Positions 54,802-63,413 of a stretch of 64,000 nucleotides of DNA are shown here, one piece after another. Source of the DNA: UBA12567 sp964598425 (GTDB taxonomy: Bacteria; Planctomycetota; Phycisphaerae; Phycisphaerales; SM1A02). Under the pieces are notes generated by a model. That model was not told the origin of the DNA, did no database searches, and saw nothing but the letters and a program-made list of their open reading frames with translations. Positions within the stretch are counted from its first letter, which is position 1. Each line of letters begins with the position of its first letter. The position numbers and the translations under genes are program-made. Location: positions 47,847 through 111,846 of the forward strand of contig CAZRBV010000002.1 of assembly GCA_964598425.1 (NCBI GenBank). The letters run 5' to 3'.

Positions 54802-55388
54802 CGAGTGGCTCCGGCGGTTGCGACCTCAGGGACCGCATCTGCAAAGTAAATGCTGAGGATGAATTGCGTTGCAACGGATCCCGGCGGCAGTGAGTTGCTG
54901 GGGCCACGTACTTTGAGCCCGGCTTCCTGAATAGAGAGCTCTGAGAGTCGCGTGACGCGCGGAAGCGTTTCGAGTTCCAAAAGGAACCGGTAGAAGCCTT
55001 CGAACGGGCCGTCCATACTCACTTCGAGTGGCAACTCCATGTAGACAGCGGACGGGACCGCAGGCCGGGTCTTGACCGAGCGGACAAGCAGGCCGTTGCG
55101 GTCGGCGATCTGCCAGATATTCTCAAGGACTCCCTCGACATCTCTTCGGCGAGGCAGCTGCGCTTCGACCTGCTCGACGAGTTGCTCGCCTTGGTGCAGG
55201 GCCTGTTCAAGGTCGGGAATGCGCTCGGCGAGCTTTGCTACGCGATCAAGTTGCCGCTGGCGCTGTGTGATGTCCCGCATTGCATCTGCGATGTCTGCGT
55301 TCTGTGGTCGAAACACGACATACCACGCGGTCAGGGGAATACCCAGAAGCGCGATGAAGAAAGCGATTTGACGCGTGCGGCCATTCAT
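54798..55388 (-). CDS. pilO: PilO-like protein
   Basis: The 196-residue protein has an N-terminal membrane helix (FFIALLGIPLTAWYVVF), a long coiled-coil-like region with heptads to about residue 85 (RQRQLDRVAKLAERIPDL), and a C-terminal ferredoxin-like domain ending in FILSIYFAD. PilO dimerises with PilN in the pilus alignment subcomplex. Both ends overlap neighbours by ATGA. Confidence 0.8.
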   Translation of the reverse strand: MNGRTRQIAFFIALLGIPLTAWYVVFRPQNADIADAMRDITQRQRQLDRVAKLAERIPDLEQALHQGEQLVEQVEAQLPRRRDVEGVLENIWQIADRNGLLVRSVKTRPAVPSAVYMELPLEVSMDGPFEGFYRFLLELETLPRVTRLSELSIQEAGLKVRGPSNSLPPGSVATQFILSIYFADAVPEVATAGATR

Positions 55389-56101
55389 TGTGCAAATCCT
55401 CCGAGCCCCGACAGGCGAGTCGGAGAGAGGCTTCGGCAGTCGGCATGTGGCCCGATGCTGGCCTTGATCCGAAACTGACGAACCGGGATGTCGTTCAATT
55501 CGATCTCCTCGGAGAATTGGAGATTGACATTCTCAAGCAGCGGATGGTCGTTCAATTCCGAGAGAAAGGCCGACACATGAACATCGGTTGGCGCAAAGCC
55601 AAGCAATGAGATTTCTGTTCGCCAGCGTGGCGGTTCAATGCGCGGGTCATCAGCGACTTCGGTCATGGTCTTGCCTCGCTTGGGCTGATTGGCGGGCGCG
55701 TCGGCTGCGATCGGGGTCGATGGGGGCAACTGACTTGCCGTGAGTTCGAACTCCAGAAGCCCAAGATCGGCAGGCATGTGATTGATGAATTCTGCAAGAA
55801 GGACGGATCGTGGAAGGCGATCGATCAGGCTCGCAGCGAGCTCTGCTCGCTCCGCGATTCGCTCTTGTCGTTCTTCCAACGCAGCAAGCGTTCGGACTTG
55901 ATCTGCAGCTTCTTCATATCGGAGCGAGACTTGATCGCGGATCGTGCGAATGTGACGCCAGTCAGATCGGGTGACAACGAAGGCAATTGCGACGCCCGAA
56001 AGCACAACCGCAAAGAGTGCAACGGCGGCGAAGTGCATCCGGCGATCCTGGCGATGCTCGATGTATTCCTTGGGCAGGAAGTCGTCTTGGTGTGTATTCA
56101 T
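55385..56101 (-). CDS. pilN: PilN-like protein
   Basis: The 238-residue protein carries the PilN start MNTHQDDFLPKEYIE, where NLLP-like sequence binds PilM, then a membrane helix (AAVALFAVVLSGVAIAFVV), a coiled coil with Glu/Arg-rich heptads, and a C-terminal globular domain. It forms the inner-membrane platform with PilO. It overlaps pilM and pilO by 4 nt each. Confidence 0.8.
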   Translation of the reverse strand: MNTHQDDFLPKEYIEHRQDRRMHFAAVALFAVVLSGVAIAFVVTRSDWRHIRTIRDQVSLRYEEAADQVRTLAALEERQERIAERAELAASLIDRLPRSVLLAEFINHMPADLGLLEFELTASQLPPSTPIAADAPANQPKRGKTMTEVADDPRIEPPRWRTEISLLGFAPTDVHVSAFLSELNDHPLLENVNLQFSEEIELNDIPVRQFRIKASIGPHADCRSLSPTRLSGLGGFAQ

Positions 56102-57195
56102 GATTCGAGTTCCTTGCCAACATCAGTGGCAAGACCCGCCGCCACAGACCATTGAGGTCGGAGTTGCAGGCCCCAGTCATCGATATCGGTGGTGGTCGCA
56201 GAGGCGCTCCATCGAGCCAGCGGATCACCGACCTGTGCTGGCAGATGAAGGTGTTGCGCGATCGCGCAGCAGGGGGCTGCCTGAAGTGCGCCGTATCCGG
56301 TAAACACGAGGCGCTGAACCGGGACTTCCGAGAACAGGCTTTGATAGTGCCGCATGCATGTGCTGAGTTCTTCACACAGTTCGCTTGGGAGGTCTGTGGG
56401 GGTCTTCTGAGGACTCAGCTGCGGAAGGCTTGGTGATGCATTGTCGCTGCGGCGATTAATCGTTGCGAGTGAGTCATTTGAGGCCTCATGATTGGTGGCC
56501 GCCGCAATCGGTTCCATCGCGGCCGAAGGTGCGGCGGTTGCAGTGCAACGAGTGGCTGCGACCGAGATGCTCCTTGCTGCAACAAGCGCGGCACCATGGC
56601 CAAATGCAACTGTTGTCTGGTGCCGCCCCAGATCGACGTACATGGTGGCCGTGTCCGCATCGGTATCGCGCCGATTGACGTGCGCGAATGCTCGGAGAAG
56701 CATGCTGGCAGGCGTGTAGATGCCCGCAATGTCGAATTTGCACGCATGGAGCAATCCGACATATCGAAGGACATGTTCGCGGGACATTGCAAGGCAGAGC
56801 AGTTCACGGTGGCCCCGACCGGTCTTCCAGGGGCTCGACACATCCACAGTCCGGACCATCGGGTTCAGACCAAGTTCGGGCAGTCGAGATTGTGCGGCCA
56901 GCGAAGCGTCCTCGCCAGGTTCCAATCGCAGGTGGGTCATTGATACCAGGGAGGCAGGCATGGCGATCACGATCCGGCGGCCAGTCCAGGTGTCGCTGGT
57001 TGCCAGCTTCTGGGCGGCGACTTCGGTGGCTGCGAGGTGCGACTCGAGATCAAAGGCATCGGTTGGCTCAGTGCTGTGGCGCATGGCTGCCGCGACTGCG
57101 TGACCGTCAGTGGTCAGTTGAACCGCGTGGATGGCTGACTCCCCGAGGTCCGCTGCAATTGGCGGGGTCGTGGGACGTCTCATTCTGAACCGCAT
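56098..57195 (-). CDS. pilM: PilM-like actin-fold protein
   Basis: The 365-residue cytoplasmic protein has the PilM opening AADLGESAIHAVQL and nucleotide-binding block MYVDLGRHQTTVAF, as in actin-like ATPases of pilus assembly. It binds the N-terminus of PilN. The middle section is Ala/Ser/Pro/Asn-rich and not conserved. Two starts are possible (57195 or 57183). It is first in the operon, with a 154-bp gap to mqnB on the same strand. Confidence 0.8.
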   Translation of the reverse strand: MRFRMRRPTTPPIAADLGESAIHAVQLTTDGHAVAAAMRHSTEPTDAFDLESHLAATEVAAQKLATSDTWTGRRIVIAMPASLVSMTHLRLEPGEDASLAAQSRLPELGLNPMVRTVDVSSPWKTGRGHRELLCLAMSREHVLRYVGLLHACKFDIAGIYTPASMLLRAFAHVNRRDTDADTATMYVDLGRHQTTVAFGHGAALVAARSISVAATRCTATAAPSAAMEPIAAATNHEASNDSLATINRRSDNASPSLPQLSPQKTPTDLPSELCEELSTCMRHYQSLFSEVPVQRLVFTGYGALQAAPCCAIAQHLHLPAQVGDPLARWSASATTTDIDDWGLQLRPQWSVAAGLATDVGKELES

Positions 57196-57349
57196 GCGTA
57201 AACCTCCGGGTCATCCGGCAGGGATGGCCACTGGAGAGGGTCGTCGGCAGGATTGGATGTCTCCTGAAGCCCCGCCTCGGGACGGCGTCATGCAGATCGA
57301 TGGTTCGGAGGGCTCGACCGCCTGTATGGTCTGTGCGGGTTCATCTCGG

Positions 57350-57973
57350 TTACCGGAGTCTGTCCAACACCGCAGGGAGGGCGTCGGAAAGCACGTGCAG
57401 CGCACCATCCAGGTCCCACTGCTGCGAGTCTCGCTCGCCGGTCGTATTGGAGATGGCACGAATTTCGATGGCAGGAATTGACAGCCTTCTCGCTGCGTGG
57501 ACGACGGCGGCCCCTTCCATGGCCTCGGCAGCGCAGCCGGTGTGGTCGGCGACCGACTTGGCAGCAGCATTGGTGCCGGAGCAGGTTGCAACAGTTGCGA
57601 TGCGAGCAATTGGGCAGACTTCCGCGACGCTGCGAACGAGTTCAGGGCAGCAGGGCACTTCATTGCCCTCAAAGTCGCCCAGCGGGAATCCAAGTGTGCG
57701 GACATCCTGAAGTCCAGCGGATGTCATGATTCCTTCCTCCGCATAGATGCATGCCCTCGCAGCGATGACATCGCCGACCGAGAGATTGCCTCCGGGGAGT
57801 GACCCGGCGACACCGACAGAGAGCACGGCTTCGAACGGTCCATGTGCGAGTGCCGCCAGCGTTGTTGCTGCGGCCGCGTTGGTGCGGCCGATGCCGCAGA
57901 CGACAACATGCGCATCAAGGCCTCTGCATGTTTGCGCTTCGGCTTCGACGGCGGCGACGATCAGTGTTCGCAT
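57350..57973 (-). CDS. mqnB: Futalosine hydrolase MqnB
   Basis: The 207-residue nucleoside hydrolase belongs to the phosphorylase/MTA-SAH nucleosidase superfamily and releases hypoxanthine or adenine from (amino)futalosine. LSVGVAGSLPGG, GIMTSAGLQD, EAMEGAAVVHAARR with the substrate Glu and RAISNTTGERD are family features, and the last two separate it from MTA/SAH nucleosidase. The ATG at 57973 is used; it overlaps hisS by 13 bp. MqnE is encoded at 10.3 kb; MqnA, MqnC and MqnD are not in the window. Confidence 0.85.
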   Translation of the reverse strand: MRTLIVAAVEAEAQTCRGLDAHVVVCGIGRTNAAAATTLAALAHGPFEAVLSVGVAGSLPGGNLSVGDVIAARACIYAEEGIMTSAGLQDVRTLGFPLGDFEGNEVPCCPELVRSVAEVCPIARIATVATCSGTNAAAKSVADHTGCAAEAMEGAAVVHAARRLSIPAIEIRAISNTTGERDSQQWDLDGALHVLSDALPAVLDRLR

Positions 57974-59328
57974 GAGCGTTTTTCGGCTGCGTGCCCAGCC
58001 AGACGCCGCTGCAACCACGCGGCCAAGTCACCAGCGGGAACCGTGTGTTGTTCACCTGAGTGCATGTCCTTGACCACGATGTAACCGTTGCCAAGTTCGT
58101 CCCCGAGGATGACGGCAAACCCTGCGCAGTGGCTCGACGCTTCTTTGAGCTGCTTGCCGATGTTTCGGCCGGACTTGAAGGTGTGCCGAACATGGAATCC
58201 GGCATCGCGAAGAGATGTCGCAAGTGGAATGAATGCACGCTCTGCCTGATCATTACCGCTTGAGACCAGGAAGACATCCGGCCGCGGTGTGCACACGCCG
58301 TGGTCGGCATCGAGTAACCCTCGTTCCTCGAGAAGAAGGGCGAGCACGACGTCACCCATTCCGAAGCCGCAGGCCGGAATGGCTGGCCCACCGAACAATT
58401 CTACGAGGCCGTCATAGCGGCCCCCACCAGCGATCGCGCGAAAGGCTCCAGCTGCGTCGTGAATCTCCCACACGGTACCTGTGTAGTACGCAAGTCCACG
58501 GACAATGCCGAGGTCCCAGTCGCAGAACGGCAGGAGCCCGCGCGCATCGAGCTCTGTCGACAGGGACACAAGATCAGATACCGTTTCGACGGGAAGACCA
58601 TGTTGTTCGGCGATCGCCGTTGGTGGCGTAGTTGCGGGGAGTCGACATGCTGCGATCGTGTCAAGTCGAGCTACGCCGCTCTCATCGAGACCGATGGTTG
58701 CGGCTTGAGCAGCAAACAATTCGGATGGAATCTTCTCGCGGCGATCGACGAGTGAGAATGCCTCTGCCATGCGGTCGTCCGGGACGCCGCAGGCGGCAAG
58801 CGAGCCGGCTGCAGCGCCGCGGTGGCTGATGCGAACGCGAATGTCTTCTGGCCCGAGGCCAAGGCCGCGAAGCGCCGTGACGGCGACGGCGATCACTTCG
58901 GCGTCGGCATGCGGGCCGGCAGCGCCGAGCAAATCGACATTCCACTGCCTATGCTCTCGGAGGCGACCACGTTGCGGACGCTCAGCTCGAAAGAGGTCGG
59001 GAATCGCAAACCACTTCGTTGGAAGAGGAAGCGATCGGCCCCTCGATGCGGCCATGCGAGCGAGGGTTGGCGTGAACTCCGGCCGCAGCGCGTAGTCAGT
59101 GTCACCGCCTGAGCGCCGGAAGGAGAAGAGCTCACTCACAATGCCTTCGCCGCTCTTGATCGTGTAGAGCTCGAGGTGTTCAAAGGCTGGACCGCCGATT
59201 TCCTCAAATCCATGCCTGATCGAGGCACTCCGCCAGGCTCGCTCGAGGTGCTGCCTGACGGCCATGTCTTCAGGAAAGAAATCCCGCATGCCCTTTGGAG
59301 CCTGAAACACATGTTTGGAAGCCGCCAT
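57961..59328 (-). CDS. hisS: Histidyl-tRNA synthetase
   Basis: The 455-residue class II synthetase charges tRNA-His. FQAPKGMRDFFPEDM is the standard opening, motif 2 has FRAERPQRGRLREHRQWNVD, the His-binding region RGLAYYTGTVWEIHD follows, and motif 3 is GGGRYDGLVELFGG. The C-terminal anticodon-binding domain ends near EKRSCEH. Start is ATG at 59328; the 46 codons upstream are Pro-rich and not family-like. It is followed by mqnB, overlapping by 13 bp. Confidence 0.95.
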   Translation of the reverse strand: MAASKHVFQAPKGMRDFFPEDMAVRQHLERAWRSASIRHGFEEIGGPAFEHLELYTIKSGEGIVSELFSFRRSGGDTDYALRPEFTPTLARMAASRGRSLPLPTKWFAIPDLFRAERPQRGRLREHRQWNVDLLGAAGPHADAEVIAVAVTALRGLGLGPEDIRVRISHRGAAAGSLAACGVPDDRMAEAFSLVDRREKIPSELFAAQAATIGLDESGVARLDTIAACRLPATTPPTAIAEQHGLPVETVSDLVSLSTELDARGLLPFCDWDLGIVRGLAYYTGTVWEIHDAAGAFRAIAGGGRYDGLVELFGGPAIPACGFGMGDVVLALLLEERGLLDADHGVCTPRPDVFLVSSGNDQAERAFIPLATSLRDAGFHVRHTFKSGRNIGKQLKEASSHCAGFAVILGDELGNGYIVVKDMHSGEQHTVPAGDLAAWLQRRLAGHAAEKRSCEH

Positions 59329-59417
59329 GGGCGGGGAGGCTATCACATGGGCGGTCGGGTCGGGGGGGCCCGGTTCGACGCCGCCCAGGCTTGACGTTCG
59401 GCCGCGTAGAGCAAACC

Positions 59418-60182
59418 ATGTCTCTGGCGGCAGTGGTGTTGGATCGCTGCCAGGCCGAGGAGTCATGGACTGTGGAAGGGACCGTCATCCTGATTCATGG
59501 GCTGGGTCGCACCAGTCGATCGATGGCTCGGTTGCAACGGCACATTGCTCAAACTGGGCGTGCTACGCGCAACCTCGGCTATGACTCACGCCGCATGTCA
59601 ATCCGCGCGTCTGCGGAACATGTGTCATCGCAACTTGGCGATCTTCAAGTGGAGCATCCGGTGATCGCGGTCACCCACTCGCTTGGAGGGATCGTCCTTC
59701 GCGCCTTGGCGTCGCGATTCAATTGGCAAGGATGCGTCATGATTGCGCCGCCGAATCACGGGAGTGATCTGGCATCCTGGACTGCAGGCATCCCGCCGGT
59801 TCGTTGGATCATGGGGCCAGCCCTCACCGAACTGGGATCCGAGCCATGTTGGCCCAATCCACCGCAGCCTTGTGGGATCATTGCTGGGACCGCGCGAGCC
59901 ACGCTCGATAACCCGCCGTCGTGGCTCGCATGGGCTCGCGGTGTCTTTGATCGCGACGAAGTTCATGACGGGACAGTCTCGCTGCGAGAGGCCATTCACT
60001 CGGCCGCGACCGATGTCGCCATGGTCGATGCGTCGCATACGCGCATCATGGATCACCCGGACACCGTGAAGTTGGTACTCAAGTTCCTGGATACAGGGGG
60101 ATTCGGAACCGCGGGCATGGAGCCGGCCGAAGCGGAGGTGCGATCGGTTGCGGAGGCGATGCCCGTGGTCGGGGACGGGTGA
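59418..60182 (+). CDS. Alpha/beta hydrolase (lipase-like)
   Basis: The 254-residue protein has the oxyanion-hole motif ILIHGLGRTSRSM and the nucleophile elbow VTHSLGGIV. A C-terminal His in VDASHTRIMDHPD is the likely catalytic His. It resembles short-chain carboxylesterases or lipases without a signal peptide. The substrate is unknown. The ATG at 59418 is taken; the frame upstream overlaps hisS. A strong hairpin follows between it and the convergent large secreted protein. Confidence 0.85.
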   Translation: MSLAAVVLDRCQAEESWTVEGTVILIHGLGRTSRSMARLQRHIAQTGRATRNLGYDSRRMSIRASAEHVSSQLGDLQVEHPVIAVTHSLGGIVLRALASRFNWQGCVMIAPPNHGSDLASWTAGIPPVRWIMGPALTELGSEPCWPNPPQPCGIIAGTARATLDNPPSWLAWARGVFDRDEVHDGTVSLREAIHSAATDVAMVDASHTRIMDHPDTVKLVLKFLDTGGFGTAGMEPAEAEVRSVAEAMPVVGDG

Positions 60183-60206
60183 TCAGGCGGGATCATTGCA
60201 ATGCAA

Positions 60207-60236
60207 CAGGGCGGGCGGCCGAAGCCACCCGCCCTG
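60207..60236. terminator. Hairpin between converging genes
   Basis: CAGGGCGGGCGGC, loop CGAA, and GCCACCCGCCCTG form a 13-bp stem with one mismatch. It lies between the convergent hydrolase and secreted protein stops, so it could end transcription from either side, though no strong U tract flanks it. Confidence 0.55.
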
Positions 60237-60267
60237 CGTGAGATCGCAGAACTTTGTGATCAAACGA

Positions 60268-62637
60268 TCACTCACACGGTCCGAAGTTGCCGATGGTCAT
60301 CAGCAAGTCGTCGATGTTGACGATGCCATCACCATTGGCGTCGCCGTCACAATCGCCTGTGCAGGTGAAGTTGCCGATGACGGTCAGGAGGTCGTCAATA
60401 TTGACCTCGCCGTTGCCATCGCCATCACCTGGGCACGGGTCCTTGAGGACGTCGATCTCGCCGATGACGGTGCCGTTGTTCTCAACAGTCTCGTACCACA
60501 CGGTGCGAGTTCCTGTGTTGAATGTGGCGCCGGCCTCGATGACGAGATGCTTGGCATAGATGGTTTCCTCGCCGTCAGCATTGTCGTAGTTGTCCACGAC
60601 GGTGACAGTGCTGCCCGACTCAATGACGAGTCGGCCAAGTGGGAAGTGTCCATCGATCGTGCGATCGATGCCATCGGTGCTGCTGCCGACATCGGTGCTC
60701 ATCGCTTCGATGCTCTGAGATGAAGCAATGCCAGTCATGGCGAGCGTAGCCTCATCCATCACGTATCGATCGTGATGATCGATGGCGACATCAAAGTTTC
60801 CGCCGACTGAGAGTTGCCAGTTGGCATGCGCCATGATGAGTTCGGCTCCAGCACCGGCGATGTAATCGCCGCTTACGCGGAGGCCATCGCCCATGACAGG
60901 ATCGCCACCGCCAGCCAACGGTCCCGTGTCGACATCGCCGACGATGGTGCCGTTGTTCGTGAGGTTGCCGAGGATGTAGAGCGGGCCGCGGTTGACGGAT
61001 ACGAGGCCGTCATTGACGAGGCTGCCCGAGAGCATGGTCTCGTCGTTGCAGTAAACGGTGCCGACTGAACCGTTGTTCAGATCGGTCACGAACGTGCCCG
61101 AGGTGCTCATGTAACTCTGGTTGTCCATCGATCCTGCAGCCACGACGGCGTTACCGACCGTCGTCATGGATCCGAAGTTCGACAGGCTTCCTGTCGCAAC
61201 CAGTGAACCGCCGGACATCACGAGCGTGTCGCCCGATGCGCTTGCGAGGGCTGTCTGGAACTCGACGCCAGCACCGCTTCGTACGAAGGTGGTGCCGGTG
61301 GCGTTGACGGATGTTGCATCGGCGATCACGCCAGTGCCACTGAATCCACTGTTCACATCGGTGACTGTGGAACCGCCAGAGCCGCTCACGACTGCGCCGT
61401 TGGCCAGCGTGATGGTTCCGCCCTGGTTGATGCCACCTTCGACGACGTTCATGTAGAGGCCTTTGCCCATGAAGTTGACGTCGGCTTCGGCGTTGAAGTA
61501 ATCAGCCTCGCCTTCGATCGTGTCACCATTGCTGGCGGCAAAGATCGCGTCGGCTGCGGTATCGGAGATGAGTCCGCTGTTGAGGTTGGTGTACGGAGTG
61601 ATTTCGCAGGCATCGAGCTCGCCGTTGCCGTTCTGGTCACCACCATCGGCAATGTCGCAGGAGTCAGGTCGGCCGTTGCCATCACAGTCATCAGCATCGC
61701 CGTTGGCGAGGTCGCAGCTGTCAGGCGTGCCGTTGCCGTTGCAGTCTTCGCCCATGTCGCAGGCATCCATGATGCCGTCGCCATTGCAGTCGGCAGCGCC
61801 GTCAGCGATGTCACACTCGTCCGGGACACCATTTCCATCGCAGTCAGCTGATGTGCCGTCGGCGATGTCATCGGGATCGTTGACGCCGTTCTCATTACAG
61901 TCGATGAATTCACAGGCATCGAGAATGCCATTGCCGTCGCTGTCGCCGCCATTGGCGAAGTCGCAGCGATCGGCAACGCCGTTCTCATCACAGTCACCGT
62001 CCATGACGGCGTCGTAGGTGATGAAGATGTCGGTCGTGTGCTGCCATGTGACATCCGCACCGTCTCGTCCCTGGAAGAGGGCGGCGACGTTGACCGTGGA
62101 GTTCTCGCCGAGCACGGTGAGGCGTGCGATGAAGACACCGTTGACCGAGGTGCAGTCGATGTTGTCGATTGCTTCCGGTTCGCCTTGTGGCTCGGTCGGG
62201 ATGACAAACCAGGTGCCGTTGTTGGTGCTGATATCCCCGCCATTCTCAAAGTCGGTCCAGTCGATGCCGATGTTCTGGAGGGCATTGTCGACGTGGCTCA
62301 GGCGCCCAATGGTCACGAAGGAGTCGAACTCCATCGATGGTTGCAATGCCCAGAAGCCCTCGTTGTTGTCGAGGGATGTGGGGCCGGCGAAGGTGTTCTG
62401 GTAGAACGACCCGTCGGTCGAAACCAGCTTGGGCGAGACGCTGTTCCCAGCGACCGCGTCGAGACGATTGTCAGCGTCCAGGACGGCGATGACATCGATG
62501 GTGTAGTTGAAACCGCCGGTATCCACCATATTGGTGCCGACGAGCCGATAGTCGAGCCCCTGCATTCCGGCCAGTGCGGTGCCTGCGCAGACCATCGCAC
62601 CAGCTGCAGCGGCAGCATTCGAAAGCGTTCTCATCAT
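60268..62637 (-). CDS. Large repeat-rich secreted protein with dockerin-like C-terminal motifs
   Basis: The 789-residue protein has a signal peptide (MMRTLSNAAAAAGAMVCAGTALA). After a ~190-residue N-terminal domain comes an Asp/Cys/Gly/Asn-rich array (about residues 210-345) with near-copies of DCNGNGxPDxCDIA, thrombospondin type 3-like Ca2+ loops. Then a ~350-residue Gly/Ser/Thr/Val-rich stretch resembles a beta-helix adhesin. At the C-terminus two dockerin-like loops end GDGNGEVNIDDLLTVIGNF and ANGDGIVNIDDLLMTIGNF. Such tails are characteristic of planctomycete cell-surface proteins. The ATG at 62637 follows GAAGGA; a second in-frame ATG follows at once. Role is unknown, possibly adhesion or attachment. 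Confidence 0.85.
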   Translation of the reverse strand: MMRTLSNAAAAAGAMVCAGTALAGMQGLDYRLVGTNMVDTGGFNYTIDVIAVLDADNRLDAVAGNSVSPKLVSTDGSFYQNTFAGPTSLDNNEGFWALQPSMEFDSFVTIGRLSHVDNALQNIGIDWTDFENGGDISTNNGTWFVIPTEPQGEPEAIDNIDCTSVNGVFIARLTVLGENSTVNVAALFQGRDGADVTWQHTTDIFITYDAVMDGDCDENGVADRCDFANGGDSDGNGILDACEFIDCNENGVNDPDDIADGTSADCDGNGVPDECDIADGAADCNGDGIMDACDMGEDCNGNGTPDSCDLANGDADDCDGNGRPDSCDIADGGDQNGNGELDACEITPYTNLNSGLISDTAADAIFAASNGDTIEGEADYFNAEADVNFMGKGLYMNVVEGGINQGGTITLANGAVVSGSGGSTVTDVNSGFSGTGVIADATSVNATGTTFVRSGAGVEFQTALASASGDTLVMSGGSLVATGSLSNFGSMTTVGNAVVAAGSMDNQSYMSTSGTFVTDLNNGSVGTVYCNDETMLSGSLVNDGLVSVNRGPLYILGNLTNNGTIVGDVDTGPLAGGGDPVMGDGLRVSGDYIAGAGAELIMAHANWQLSVGGNFDVAIDHHDRYVMDEATLAMTGIASSQSIEAMSTDVGSSTDGIDRTIDGHFPLGRLVIESGSTVTVVDNYDNADGEETIYAKHLVIEAGATFNTGTRTVWYETVENNGTVIGEIDVLKDPCPGDGDGNGEVNIDDLLTVIGNFTCTGDCDGDANGDGIVNIDDLLMTIGNFGPCE
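61596..62010. repeat. Tandem DxNGxxDxCD codon repeats in the secreted protein
   Basis: About eight imperfect units of a ~45-bp codon repeat encode variants of DCNGNGxPDxCDIA. On the plus strand this appears as repeated gtcgcag/gccattgcc-like elements such as GCCGTTGCCGTTGCAGTC. Copy number may vary between relatives. Confidence 0.7.
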
Positions 62638-63034
62638 ACTGTTCCTTCTCCTCTCAGAACCTCTCATTCCGCCACCCCACCACATGGGACACGCGCCCTC
62701 GCTGCGGTCTGGCGGTAACTTCTCACCCTAAACATATTTCGGTCCTTATGGTCCGGAAACCTGCCGAATCGGCTGTTCAAATTGGCGAGTGCATCTCTGG
62801 TCTGAACGTGATTTGAAGCCTTTTTTCGCCGGCAGGCGACTATATAAGTGGTTGTCGTCTAGGTGGTTAGGCGAGTGGCAGTCTGCTGCTCCATTCTTCA
62901 TTGGTCCCAAACGGGCCATTCGTCCGATACCAAAGGTCAGGTCGAGGCCGTTCGACGCCTGCGACGGCATCGTGCCTCTGGCCATGGTCAGGCGGACCGA
63001 CAGGGAGGTCGGAATCCGCGAGGAGACATGCAGC
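62638..63034. other. Intergenic region with no assignable gene
   Basis: About 400 bp separates the divergent secreted protein and the small membrane protein. An AT-rich TATATAAG at 62841 could be part of a -10 element, but no good -35 lies at the correct distance. No RNA gene was recognised. Confidence 0.4.
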
Positions 63035-63268
63035 ATGAATGCAATGGCAACTATCAAGGGCTGGGCACGTGAGCTGATCGATCTCTCGCTGCTCTTCATC
63101 GCAGTCGGTGTGATCGTCCAGATCATTTTCGGCAAGGATGACAGCTGGTACTTCGGTGGGATCACCGAGCGGCTGATGGGCTTCATCAACGAGCTTGGCA
63201 ACGGCGGATTTGTTGGCCTGATCGCCCTGCTCGTGATCATCTACGTCTTCTCGAAGCGCGGCGGCTGA
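63035..63268 (+). CDS. Small two-helix membrane protein of unknown function
   Basis: The 77-residue protein has two hydrophobic helices (LIDLSLLFIAVGVIVQIIF and GFVGLIALLVIIYVFS) separated by a short acidic, aromatic loop (GKDDSWYFGG), and ends SKRGG. No family is recognised. ATG at 63035 has AGGAG about 9 nt upstream and is preferred to longer in-frame starts, whose extra residues look like noise. It is followed by a strong terminator-like hairpin. Confidence 0.75.
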   Translation: MNAMATIKGWARELIDLSLLFIAVGVIVQIIFGKDDSWYFGGITERLMGFINELGNGGFVGLIALLVIIYVFSKRGG

Positions 63269-63294
63269 TCGCCCGATTCTGAATGACTGAACGC

Positions 63295-63326
63295 AACCGC
63301 CCGTTCGCTTCTGCGAGCGGGCGGTT
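63295..63326 (+). terminator. Terminator-like hairpin after the small membrane protein
   Basis: AACCGCCCGTTCGC, loop TTCT, and GCGAGCGGGCGGTT form a 14-bp stem with one T-G wobble. It ends 27 nt past the gene stop at its 5' side. No U tract follows (GTCATG). Confidence 0.55.
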
Positions 63327-63361
63327 GTCATGCGCCGCCGCTGTCGATGATGTGAACCACT

Positions 63362-63400
63362 CCCCCTGGCCGCTTCGCGGCCTGTCCCCGCTCCAGGGGG
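63362..63400. other. Nested hairpin near convergent mutase gene
   Basis: CCCCCTGG (63362-63369) pairs with CCAGGGGG (63393-63400), and a second stem GGCCGC/GCGGCC (63368-63382) overlaps its inner edge. It lies just past the mutase stop, and may form an intergenic RNA end. No U tract is evident. Confidence 0.4.
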
Positions 63401-63413
63401 GACGGCGACGTGT

